From: Blattamonas nauphoetae
Lineage: Eukaryota; Preaxostyla; Oxymonadida
Direction of reading: 5' to 3'
Assembly (NCBI GenBank): GCA_033064195.1
Contig: JARBJD010000080.1
Coordinates: 124,001-188,000 of the forward strand
Length of the DNA stretch: 64,000 bases
The notes under the pieces are model-generated. The model worked only from the letters and a program-made list of their open reading frames with translations. It was not told the origin of the DNA and did no database searches. The translations under genes and the position numbers were made by a program. How positions within the stretch are numbered: the stretch's first letter is position 1; each line of letters starts with the position of its first letter. Shown here one piece after another: positions 1-10,609 of the stretch.

Positions 1-323
1 CTTCCTTCGGAGAATCGAGGAATGGTGATTCTCTCATGCTCCAAATAATTTCTGGATGACCGAGATGCGTTGCTAAGTGAGCACCATTTCGTGGAAGAAT
101 CAGGAAACAATGATGTCTTCACAAACAGTGAGGAGGGGTGAGAATGGACGGGTTTGAATTTGGAGGAGTGGAAGGAGAGTGTGGTGACGATTGAGAGAGA
201 AGTGGAATAGTTCTGGCAAACGATGAGGTGATTCCAGAGCCGACAAAGATCACACACAAACAGTGTTTGTTGTCCAAAAGAAGCCAGAAACAGTTCGAAA
301 TGAGCGCTGGTGTTTGTCTAATT
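1..323. other. No gene recognised
   Basis: This is the left edge of the window, downstream of the stop of the minus-strand gene that follows. The minus strand is open for about 100 codons with a serine-rich reading, but I found no start, family motif or exon boundary. It could be the end of a neighbouring beta-helix gene. Nothing else was seen. Confidence 0.3.
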
Positions 324-571
324 CTACCAATATGGTGGAAGGTTCATGCCCAGCAAGTTGTTCCATTTAATCGCATTGGAAATAATATAATCTCCTTTTG
401 TTGTATTTCGGTCGTTTTGCAGCCTTTGTTCAAACACATCTTCGATGCCCGCCATTCTCAACATCCGATGCAGTATCATCCACCTGTGTTGCTTTGCTCC
501 TCTTCTTATGTTCCATTCCAGCTGGGCATGGATCATCAAATCCTGAAAATACCAGATTGAGCGTTCATCTT

Positions 572-970
572 CAGTCATTCCGGCTTCCGGTATTTGGTTC
601 TCGTTTTTTTCAAGGAAAGGGTTGATCTCAAGTTGTCCGCGAATTTAAGAAAAATAAAAAATTAGAGCAGTGGGTGACATTGATATGATCACATGAGATG
701 GTTGTTCGTTCCTCAATTTCTATTTCTTCCTGCTGAAGACAGTGTGGAGTCTGCTCAACTGGACTCAAGTTGAAATTATGGATTGATCTCAATCTGACCC
801 CATTGACGATTGCTTTATTTTCATTCTAGCATCACTTGTTCAATAATTACTGGTCTTTCCTGCTGTTTCATTGAAGAATGATAAATAGAAATGGAATTGA
901 AAGCTCGTTCTCATTGATCGCCCCTTTCTTGTTTTTTTTAAGTACCAAATACCGGAAGCCGGAATGACTG
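572..970. mobile_element. Pogo-derived MITE (399 bp)
   Basis: Perfectly matched inverted ends start CAGTCATTCCGGCTTCCGG and finish with the complement. The element is flanked by TT on both sides (570-571 and 971-972). Inner sequence is shared, in opposite orientation, with the MITE at 59.8 kb, and the first about 45 bp match the left end of the coding pogo element at 32.3 kb. Removing it with one TT restores the reading TFIEDERS of the host gene. It has no coding capacity and would depend on a transposase supplied elsewhere. Confidence 0.9.
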
Positions 971-2432
971 TTCGATGAATGTGAGATAATAGGCATGGGC
1001 AACAGACAGTCAAGAATGACCGAGTCCAGTCACCGAAAAAAATCGAGTCAGTGACTCACCCCCAAAAGTCCAAAACATGAGGAATCCAGACCCAAAATGT
1101 CCCACTTCCAATCGGACATCGCAGCAGTCTTGATAATCACCTCAATATCCTGGGATATTCCTCTCAAAAACACATTCACAATCTCCATCCTCTATCAATC
1201 GCTTTTCGTAGTGTTTCTTTCACATTTCGCACTATTTTTTAGAATTCAACTCATTTTCAGAAAAATCAAACCAATTTAGACACAGGTCAGCATCACACCC
1301 CATACTTTTATCTCGAGTCACTTTGAGTCACTGATCCGCCCATGCAATCATGCAAATAGTCACCGGACTGACTGGACTGTCCGATCTCCTTTTCAACTGA
1401 AACTCAGCGCGTGAATCGACAAGGTTTGAATTTTGATTTTCTTTTCATTTCCACTCTATTTGACAAAAGGAAACTGATTTTGACTTTCAGGATCAACTCA
1501 CCCCCGCAAATTATCTATGGAGAAAATAAGGGCAAAACCATCGTTTGGCACATCTGTTTGCAATCTTGATCTGCTCTAGTCAAGTTTGATTCTCAGAACA
1601 TCTCCAGTCTCTCTTCTGGACCAACAACACAGAGCACCGTCTCACTCGTGACTATTGACAGTATTGTGTCCTCAACCATTTCAAGTCTACTCAACTATGT
1701 ATATTTATTTATATATTGTCCCAATATTTTGTCCAGGAAACGTATCTCACTCAATTTTGACAGTTAATCACATCGTTCCTCGTATCCCAACAAGAAATGG
1801 TATTTTGTGAAATCTTTTTCCTTTTGTGGTTCACCTATGCTTTTCTGTCTCTTTTACGTCATCTTCTTCTTTCCAAACACCTCAAAATATGCAAAAAAGC
1901 AGAAAATGGCGTCCTTCAGTGGGATCCTCCCGTTGTTCTATATCGAGGCCTTCTCGCCCATTCCAGAACCACGACAGTCATCCGAAGTGCACTTGCACGA
2001 TTATTATCGTGATATCTGCTTCCTGTTGACTCGCCAATCATTTGTTTCTGATCTTCTCAAATCGATTCCTGAGTCGCTTCTCGCGCCATGTTCTCTCCCC
2101 GCTCCGGTTCATCCAGCCCAACTAAATCGGATGTATATTTCTCTCCCCTCTCTCTCTGATGCCTAAAACCTCGCCAACCATCGGCAGCGACTCTCCAACT
2201 TCTGATGTCCACAAAACACCCTTTCTTCAACAATAATCCAACGTGATTCCCTCCAGCGTTTCTGCTTTTGAATCCTATCCAATATACGCAACCGCTATCT
2301 ACTCCGCAGAAACCACTTCCCAAGCTGACGCCATCGCAACTTTGACATGAACCGAATTATCTTCTTTCGCCGTTTTTTCTGTCGCCGGCATCACTTTACT
2401 CTCTTTCATCGCCTTACTTCTTCTACAATAAC

Positions 2433-4929
2433 ATGTCTCCCTCTGCATCGTCCTCTATCCACTTCCTGCAACAATTCCGCCACAACACGACAAAAGCACC
2501 GAACTCGAACACAAAACAGAAAGCAGAAACGATTTTGGGAGGTCTTCCGATCAAACCATGGGTTCTGACAGACAAGGAGCAGATAGCACGTGAGAGAAGC
2601 TGTGGCGAGTATCGGAGTGCGAGAACTGAAACGTCGGTATGCTCTCCAATTCCAAGAGCCCCAAACTCGGAACTTCTTGGAGTAACTGGTGAAGTCGAGT
2701 GAAGGGCTGGCAAATCCGTACCTTCCCGTTCGACAGGACGGCGCGCCTCAAGCATCCCCTCCCAACGTCCAGACACCGTCACACAGACTCCCACATTCAA
2801 ATACAGTTCCTCTTCTCAAAGCGCCATTTGGATGCCACAAGAACCGAAGATGTCAATGTCAGCGAACAAACTCGACGCAACCATCCATTTCTACACTAAA
2901 CCACCCTCCATCTCGCTGGATGGGAGTTGGCGAGATTTAAGTGATGTGTCGAACCTTGTGGACTGGCTGATTGTGTTGAAAGTGATGAAACTCAAGCCGT
3001 CGCTTGTGAAGAAGGTGGGAATCGAAACGACGCAAGCTCGGAATCACTCTTTCGGATCGATGCATCTGGACGAGATCGCCGAAGTTGTGTTGGACAGACT
3101 TTGGAGGGAGCGAGAGGTACAGACGTATCAAAACGGGATGGCGAAGAAGGTTGGTGAGGAGGACGATGATGTGGACAACCTGATCGAGTTTCTGGCGTTG
3201 ACGGGAGGTCTGATTCTGTACAAGTTCACTTTTTTTCGTTTTTCACCACTTTTGCTCTCAGCTCACTTCCAATCGTTTTCTCTTTTCGTTTTCATGAATC
3301 TCACCTCCCTCTCTTCCCTCCAGACCGCTCTGAAGAAGACGCTCTGCTCACCGTGTTGAAGGACAAGACCGGCCAGCACGTGCTTGCGAAGGTTGGAAGC
3401 GGAAAATCAGAAGACATCATGCAATCAATCTTCCGACCGCGTGAACACACCTCTCTCGAAAAGGAAGACAAACACAAAGGCCGAAGCAACGCATCTCTGA
3501 AGAACTCGGGAAACATGATTGACTTTCAGGACAGTGCGAACAACACGATCCAGCAATCACCGTTCCTACCGATCAATGTCGGTGCGTTTTGGTGTTTGTA
3601 TGATTCGTCGTTTGTGACGCCTCGACTGATCTGGGGCGAGACAGATCGCGAAGATGTTCGGAAAGAAGCGAATCAAGCGTTCTGGAGCTGGACAGAACGC
3701 CGAAGAAACGAAAAACAAGCCGATCGCGATAAATCAAACAAGAAGACGCGCCATTCATCCAAACTAACACCGCCACCGCAAAGTCCTCTGACATCTCCGC
3801 TGTCGGAGAGAAGAGCACAACAGACCACGCCCTTCAGGGCAGCCAACTCGCCTTCGGTGATCACGACGATGATCACGCCGTCCAGTGCGTCGACGAGTGC
3901 GGCTGTGTCGTTCGAGAATCCACACCGTCTGGTCGCACTCCCTTCACGTTCGCGATGGTGACGGCGAAGTTGGTTGTGATTGCGACGAATGTGACGGCGG
4001 AGTAGGGACAGAAAATGTCGACACTTCATTCGGGAACACTGGGAGGGAAGGGAGCAGCAGGGGGATTGCAACGACGACAGGAAACGAACGATGCGGCGCT
4101 GTCCTTCCTGACACCGCCTGTGTCAATGCCAATAGCACTGGCAACACTGCGTGGACTTCACCAGCTGACGATCCCAGCGACATCCGCAACGAAAGGACTT
4201 CCTTCGTCGTTCCTGCCATCAGCTCTGCACAGCCTGCTGTTTAAGAAGGTGGACGACATCTACGCCGACCATCGATTCATCGAATACCAACCAGCGCTGT
4301 ATCTGTCGACGAACACGTCGAAGAACAGCAAGAAGAGGAGGGATGAGACGAGGAGACCGTCAGCGCTTCCAGCGAAGCGTGTGTCGGTTTTGGCGGGCAG
4401 AAAGAGGAGCAGGAAGACGGCAATCGTATTCATCCGTTCGACGATCCGTCGTCTGCACTGTTTCTCCTCTATTCTTTGCCAATCCTTCGAAGTTTGTTCA
4501 GTCGCTGATCTCGCGACTTTTTACGAATGTCGACACACTGAAATCTCTCCACGAGATGTTGGTGACAGGCGAGTTTGTGGACGAAGAAACTTGTCTTCAA
4601 TCGTTTTCATCGACTACACTGATATCTACTCGTCTCCTCTCCTGTCGTTCAAAATTGAAGAAGAGGGGCAGAGCGAGAAGCTGAAGCAGGAGAGGAATTC
4701 GCTGTACGTGTGCTCTCTGTTGTGTCATCTGCTGGCGTGGGTGATTCGTCCGTACCCGCAGACACGGCAGCACTTCACGGCTTCGTTCTTTGTTCGGCTT
4801 CTTTCGCAATGCCTGATGTTCGTTTCTCATCACTTTCTTTCAAAATCAGTTTTAATGATGTTTTCTTTTGTCGGCGAGCAATTAAGGTCACAGTACATCC
4901 ATGATTTTTTTTTCCATTGTCACATGTAG
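2433..4929 (+). pseudogene. Degraded helical-repeat gene, possibly RME-8/DNAJC13-like C-terminal segment, inside hAT-like element
   Basis: Coding-like sequence runs through several plus-strand frames with shifts and stops. Pieces are 2433-2702, 2832 to about 3205 (DVSNLVDWLIVLKVMKLKPS), 3325-3960, 4015-4440 and 4450-4920. A likely intron separates 2832 and 3325 (3' end CTCCAG near 3323). The segment FWCLYDSSFVTPRLIWGET has the form of the 'P-x-LIW-x-x-x-x-R' box repeated in RME-8/DNAJC13, and FFANPSKFVQSLISRLF resembles the following 'P-x-x-F-x-x-x-L' region, in the order expected near the RME-8 C terminus. This assignment is tentative. The frame changes mean it is probably not translated as one protein. 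It lies antisense to the gene its element interrupted. Confidence 0.45.
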
Positions 4930-5074
4930 TGATTTAGGGCTGATCAACTCACATACCGATCCAATGATTAGAGAAGCATTTGCCACAAATATTGATGTAA
5001 TTCAGACATTACAATCACATTGAATACACCAACAACGACAAAATCACGATTCCTCTCAAAGAACCACAAAAAAA

Positions 5075-5130
5075 GGGCCAAATCGAGTCAGTCCGAAAAG
5101 TTTGAGTCCGGTGACTGGTGCCCATGCCTA
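5075..5130. repeat. 56-bp direct repeat, copy 1 (internal copy of the hAT-like right end)
   Basis: This stretch reads like the terminal 56 bp of the element at 5219-5274, with a few differences, and ends in the same GCCCATGCCTA. It lies 144 bp inside the right terminus, so the element has two potential right ends. Confidence 0.85.
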
Positions 5131-5218
5131 CAAAAAAGTATGAAAAGAGTACATTATGTGCTCAAACATCTACTGAACCGATCTTGTCACAAATCCACAC
5201 ATTTATTCACTCAATCAT

Positions 5219-5274
5219 GGGCCAAATCGAGTCAGTCCTTAAAAGTTGAGTCAGGTGACTGGTGCCCATGCCTA
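5219..5274. repeat. 56-bp direct repeat, copy 2 (right terminus of the hAT-like element)
   Basis: Terminal copy, directly followed by the TGAGATAA duplication. See the copy at 5075-5130. Confidence 0.85.
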
Positions 5275-6112
5275 TGAGATAACTTGGAATCGTGAGAAAG
5301 ATGGGCATGTGAAGAACGAAATCCATTGTTGGTTGATAATATGGACATATCTGGAGGAGTCGGGTAAGTAACTGCATCAATTGTTCTGATAGCTCATCAT
5401 CGACGATCGAATATCGGTTCACGCACAAATGGCGAAGATACTTTTCCAATGGGACCACAACTTGCTTCAGAACTGTCTCATAAGCAGCTTGTTGTTCATT
5501 CTCATCTTCAATTCCGAGTTGTGTGAGGCCATTTGGAGTTGCGAGCCAGACAGACTGGCGGATGTTTGACATGAGAGGGACGTGAATATCGACTGCTTCG
5601 TCGAAAGAAAGAGAAAGTGGATGGAGAGTATTGATGAGTTGAGGGATGAGATCAGTTTTTACGAGGGTATAGTGGACTGCAGTGGAACATCTCCAAATCA
5701 GAGATTCGAGCATCTTCATTGCTGCTGTGGCGATTGCTTGACTGCGTGAAGAAAGCAACACTATAAAGGACTGTACGAAGTCTGTCATAGAATCATCAGG
5801 TGACGACGCAAAACTACCGAGGAAAGCATCGGCAGATCCGTCATCCTGAAAATCTACATATTTGAGAAATTTCACCGCTTTCCCTTCCAGAGAGACATCA
5901 AGCGCAGGCTGTAACTTCATAGTGGCAACGAGAGATCGAAAAACAACAGCCTTTTCGGATTCAGAGTCAAGATTTTCTTCGTGCCAATTCAGGAATGGAG
6001 AACATTCTGGCGAAGATAAAAAGCAGTGGGAAGAGATATCAGGGCAAGGAGAATCAGTGGAGGAGGATATCTTCGAGACACAAGCACCCATTCCTTCAGA
6101 ATTTTGATTCAA

Positions 6113-7171
6113 TCTTTCGTTATGGGTCAGAGAAGTGTGTGAAAGAATCGGGTTGAAATGAAAAAGACGACCAAAAAGCCATCATGAGACAAGCTGACTT
6201 CTCTCATCTCTTCTGACTCATCCACCACGATGAAGTGATTAAAGGATGAGCATCATCTACACTGGGCACATTATGATCTGCAGGCATCTGAGTGGTGGCA
6301 TCAAAACAGGTAAAACTGACATCAATTGATGTCAGTCCCCAAATTTTAACTGAGATCAAATCTCAACTCTTTTTCTTTGAGATTTTCACATTATCACTTC
6401 ATCTATGATGTTCAATTCACTTCTTGTTTTCACATAATACTCTTCTATCGTTCAGTTAGCTCTTATTTCCCAAAAACACACACGATCAAATTCACCAACA
6501 TTTCTGTCACTCCGGCTTCCGGTTCTTGGGTCTTGCCAAATTGAGGTAAGGTTAGATCGTCGGTGTTTTGCGAATTGAGGTTAATGATGAAGGGAAACAA
6601 GTTACGAAAATGAGATAGGAGAAACAAGGGACAGTATTTGAAGTGAAAGCTGTTGTGAGGTCTGAATTTGGTGATGATCGGAGTGAATTATGGGTTCGCA
6701 AGCCACAGTTCTCACCAACTATAGCTGAACACCGATCACTAAATCATTGATTCAATTTGAGAAGTTCTGAACTGCAGTTTTGTGAAGTGGAGAAAAACTG
6801 AAATGGAGTTAAATCTATGTATTGTCTGATCGCACCCTTTATTCCTTGTTACAAGACCCAAGAACCGGAAGTCGGAGTGACAGTTCTATTTTCGATGTAT
6901 TCCCTTCATTGACTAAAATCAGTGAGTAAATCCCATCAAATTACGCATACTAACGCATTTGCGATTTGTTTTTGTGATTTTTGAGTAAGAACTGACGAAA
7001 TCATCAGAACCCAAAGTTCGCATTTTCATCATCTATGAAGTGACCATTTTCCTTTTTACTCTTTTTTCCATTCAAATATCATATATAAGAAGACTTTTTT
7101 GAAATGAAAGAAACGAAATGGTATTGTCGGAGATTGGACGAATGATCAAACTGTGACATGAAACGTGAAAT
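6113..7171. other. Intergenic region with a MITE
   Basis: Lies between two minus-strand genes. Apart from the MITE at 6504-6883 it holds AT-rich sequence with no supported gene. The part just beyond 6112 should contain the promoter of the S(L/P)FLNW gene. Confidence 0.5.
6504..6883. mobile_element. Pogo-type MITE, divergent subfamily (380 bp)
   Basis: Inverted ends begin CTGTCACTCCGGCTTCCGG and finish with the complement (one or two mismatches), flanked by TT (6502-6503 and 6884-6885). Ends are related to, but distinct from, the CAGTCATTCC copies, and the interior differs, so this is a separate non-autonomous subfamily. Non-coding. Confidence 0.85.
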
Positions 7172-9367
7172 CTATATCCAATATACATAATTTCTCCATC
7201 TATCCCACAGTACGTTGTTCATCCCATTCTCCAGAGTCACACCTTCAATGTACTCCTCAATCTCTGATCGTGTGTCCAAGTCCACTCGCATCAACCATCC
7301 TTCCATTGCATCTTCGTGTCCTGCATCTCGGTGTCTCTCCACTCTCTTCTTCCATCTCTCTTTCTCGTCCATTCTCATCTTCTCGTCATCTTCTCTGATC
7401 TTCTCCAGTCTTGGTGTCAAACTCTCTTCGTCTGTCTTCTCCACCAACCATCCCGCTTCCCACTCCTCTCTTCCTGTCTCCACAATCTCTCCAACTTCGA
7501 ACAGTTCTCGCTCGAGTAGAAATGTGCGAGACAAAAGTTTAACGATTCCTGTTGACAGATCCAGGTCGCTTGAATCATCCTGCAGAAAGAACTCTTCTCG
7601 CTGAAGAATGAACTGTAGATATTGTTTGGCTGGTCTCAGCACGCGTTCAAACTGCATCTTTCGGACTCTCTTCCGCTCCTCATTGTCTTCAGTGATGTCG
7701 TAGCAAAAAGAGATCAAGTTGATGAAGGTCCAGAAGAATCTCTTATGGTACTCTCCGTATGTAGTTGGAACGATCATTGGTTTGGAGGCGTTGATCATCC
7801 GTTGAACCAGATTCTCTTCCAGCAATTGAGGGATCAATCTGGGGAGAGCGGAAGTTAGGTTGATAAGCAGATTCAGATGAGAGCATTGACCCTGTGAAGT
7901 GTGACTGCAAGTTCGCTCTAAAAGTGAACACAGCCGCGGAATGTCGGAGAATGTGGACTCGATGACTGGATGGAATGGGCTCTCATTTTCAAAGATACAA
8001 AAGGAAGCACCATGCCACGATAATGCGAGAATGTCGATCAACGCAGCAGATCGATCGGCAGAAGGATAATTCGATTCACATTTCAGCTTCCGAAGCAGAT
8101 CGAGGCAGGTAACGATGATGGATTTGAGAAGACGAATAAATTCATAGTCGATCAGAATCTGGAAAAGATGAAACGAGAAAATGACACACATTTTGAAAGG
8201 AGATGTCCGAGTTTGTGAGTAGTGAGACAATGAGATGAATTTTTGCCAAGATAATACGCACAATTGTTTTTTCGGCAAAATTGAGTAAGTCTCCGGGAAG
8301 TGTTGTGGATTGAGCAGAGATGGTTGGATTGGCAGATGAGGATTTTGAGAAGAGGGACATGATTTTACAAACATCTGCGGCGAGCGATGAACACAGCCGT
8401 CCTGCGAAGGGGACAAGCTTCGATGAACTTGCGGTCGAAGGAAGAGGCACTTTGAGTTTTCGGAGGAAGGAACATGCGTCTGAATCAGGCTCACTTTGAG
8501 AGTTGAGCGCGGTGAGAGCATTTCCTGAGATTTGGAGATGTGGTGAGAAACAGAGCTGGGCAAGAATCGGGAAAAGGGGAATATGTGTTTCATGACTCTC
8601 TAAACGATTGAACAAGGCGAAAAAGTTGGTTTTATGGTGAGCGAAGAAGATGGTTAAGGCTCGAAGTGTTGAAGTCATCATCACCAAACAATTTCCGATC
8701 TGGAACAAGAAAAAGAGAAAGAGGATTGGCAGCAAACTTCAGTGAGCACATTGTTATCCAAATCTGATCTTGTCCAGCTGAGAAAGAACGAGGGAATTGA
8801 AGATCCACAGATGCGATCCAATTCATCCTCCGATGTTTTCCCTAATTAAAATGATCATGATGGAATGTCTAGATGAACAGAAAACAATGTCAGACCAATG
8901 TGATACAACAATTTTGGAAAGTAATCTGGAAAATGATGACAACAAGAGAATCACACCGGAACATCACATGGTTTGACTTTTTCACAATATTGTTCAAGAG
9001 GTTTGACGTAATCCACATCAGGTATTGTTGAGAGCGCCCAGTCTGATTCTGTGGAAATTAGTAACGCGATGGAATCAAAACCAGAGAGTCACAAACCTGT
9101 CAAAAGCATGAGGAGATCCTTGAGCATCATTGAGTGTATTGCTTGGGAGTCACCACATATCTGGGATAGTATCACTTCAAGAAAGTTCTGCAAACAATTG
9201 AGTTTGATATCCGAAGAGAGGGGACAAACTCTTTGTTTCGCTTTTTCGATGTCAATATGGGGACGTGAAGAGGTGAAATTGAAAGTCATGGGGTATTGGT
9301 GCGCTTTATAGTCGGGCAGAGGAGTGTAATGTTGATCAAAAGTCTGAGTGAACGGTTGGTTTGTCAT
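7172..9367 (-). CDS. Oxymonad-type helical-repeat protein, paralogue A, multi-exon
   Basis: Function unknown. The start at 9367 (MTNQPFTQTF) is chosen because the paralogue at 14-16 kb begins MSHQPFTQTF; an upstream in-frame ATG lies at 9379. Several introns are supported by frame continuity: one after LLMLLTG (GTTTGT...CCACAG, resuming SDWALSTIPDVDYVKP), one of about 37 nt after SDLDNNVLTE (resuming IGNCLVMM), and one of 31 nt after NSDISFQN (GTGTGT...TTCCAG, resuming ILIDYEFIRLL). Junctions between about 8830 and 9000 are less certain. The middle is leucine-rich and helical; the C-terminal 150 residues are charged (EERKRVRKMQFERVL, EKERWKKRVERHRDAGHEDAMEGW). It is divergently placed from the gene at 9534, with about 165 bp between starts. 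Confidence 0.65.
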
Positions 9368-9533
9368 GGCGATTCTCATTTGGTTAGATCAACCTGTGTT
9401 TACATTTGAGCCTATAGAACCGTTTCAGAAGCTCTGATCATTTGGAAATCCCTCACTTCGCGACTATAGTTCAACAGAAATTGAGCTTGATTTAATCAAC
9501 CCATAATTATCTAGATCTGAAAACCAGACACCA

Positions 9534-10609
9534 ATGAATACTCGTTCTTCAAATATGTCGCTCTCATCTGAATGTATTAAATGTGGTACGTGTCATTTTT
9601 TCCATTAGTCAGTTGCCTAGATGATTCATTGTTCCTTAACTGGGATGGAGATGAAATCAAGTCACCAAATTATCTATACAAGATGTCAATCTCACTCTTA
9701 TTGATGCTACAGCACAAGCATTCTCTTGAAAATCCTTTAGAGGAGAAAGCAGCCTCACTTCTTGATCAGATCTGTCAAGAAATATCAATCAATGAAGACG
9801 ACTTCATTCTTGAGCTGATGCCATCTTTATCAAATGACTGTGACGCCGACTTTGTGACTTGGATCAATGTGCTCATTTCTTCATCCAAACAACTCATTAT
9901 CAAAGGAACTATGAGATTAATCGATACCATGAACAGGCACAGTTCTCATCACTTCCAACTGAAACTCATCCAAGCAAATCTGATCCCTCAACTCATCGCC
10001 TCTCTCCATCCACAATCTCTTTCTTTTGTCGAAGCAGAAGATATCCACGCCTTTCTGCTGAACTTCATGACGACTTCTCTCTGGTACTCAACTCCAGATG
10101 GATTAGAATCACTCGAAAACGAAGATCAGTATGACCCACAAAATGTTCATAGAACGGTTCTCCAACACCTTCTCGTCCCATCGGAATGTTATATTCTGCG
10201 TCTGTGCCAAAACCGCTATTCGATCGTCGATGGACGCCTTTCAAATGACTTTATCTTTCTTCTTACCCGCCTCCTCTTTCTATCTCCATTTTATCAACCA
10301 ACAATGGATTTCGTTCTCCATATGCCTGTCGTTCTCGCGATACCAAGTTGTCTCGCCCATCTCGAAAATGATGCTACTGTTTCGTCTTTTCTGATTTATA
10401 CAATCGATATACACGACGATTGGAACGACAAAGCCAATGAAATTCATCAATCAAGAACGACACCTCTTCGTTCATTGATGATGGAAGGGTTTGATGATGT
10501 GATGGAACAAAAACTCCAACACAACATTTTTGAGTCCTATGAAGATGAAATTGTTGATTATTCAATCTCATTGAACACATTTCAAGGAATGAACATTCTG
10601 AATCGTTAG
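9534..10609 (+). CDS. S(L/P)FLNW-family helical-repeat protein, intact copy
   Basis: The most complete family member here, about 345 residues. It has SLFLNWD at the N terminus, an internal LIPQLIASLHPQSLSF segment, NRYSIVD, the signature QPTMDFVLHMPVVLAIPS, and the C-terminal GFDDVMEQKLQHN followed by LNTFQGMNI. The upstream ATG at 9534 reads MNTRSSNMSLSSECIKC and reaches the box only if a 23-nt intron (9586-9608, GTACGT...TTAG) is removed; without it that frame stops at 9608. Starting instead at the ATG at 9581 needs no splicing and gives MWYVSFFPLVSCLDDSLFLNW. I cannot decide between them. Function is unknown; no signal peptide or membrane segment is clear. Confidence 0.75.

Larger units (their letters stand above)
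990..5274. mobile_element. hAT-like non-autonomous element carrying host-like sequence (4285 bp)
   Basis: Both ends read TAGGCATGGGCAMC inward (left 990, right 5274), which resembles hAT termini, and the element is flanked by an exact 8-bp duplication TGAGATAA (982-989 and 5275-5282); 8 bp is the hAT hallmark. Subterminal GAGTC/GACTC motifs are frequent at both ends. Excising it with one target copy restores the reading frame of the minus-strand S(L/P)FLNW gene. No transposase was recognised. The left 1.4 kb (about 1000-2430) has no gene I can support; a second GCCCATGC motif near 1330 suggests a nested or shorter copy. The right half (2.4-4.9 kb) holds degraded plus-strand coding sequence. 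Element identity is seen in the sequence; assignment to hAT is from end sequence and duplication length. Confidence 0.85.
324..6112 (-). pseudogene. S(L/P)FLNW-family helical-repeat protein, split by two transposons
   Basis: One ancestral gene in two separated parts. The N-terminal part (6112 to 5275) carries the box SPFLNWHEE near residue 40, then helical-repeat-like sequence ending in the family signature QPTMDFVLHMP followed by IPSYL. The C-terminal part (about 989-972 and 571-324) begins TFIEDERSIWYF and ends in DVFEQRLQND and a TAG/TAA-type stop. Joined at the duplicated target bases, IPSYL-TFIEDERS aligns residue for residue, without a gap, to the intact paralogue at 9.5-10.6 kb (29 positions between IPS and the W-N pair). 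An 4285-bp element (990-5274) and a 399-bp MITE (572-970) separate the parts. The second methionine (6091) gives MGACVSK, a good N-myristoylation/palmitoylation motif, so the true start may be there. Molecular function is unknown; the family resembles ARM/HEAT solenoids only in general character. Confidence 0.75.
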
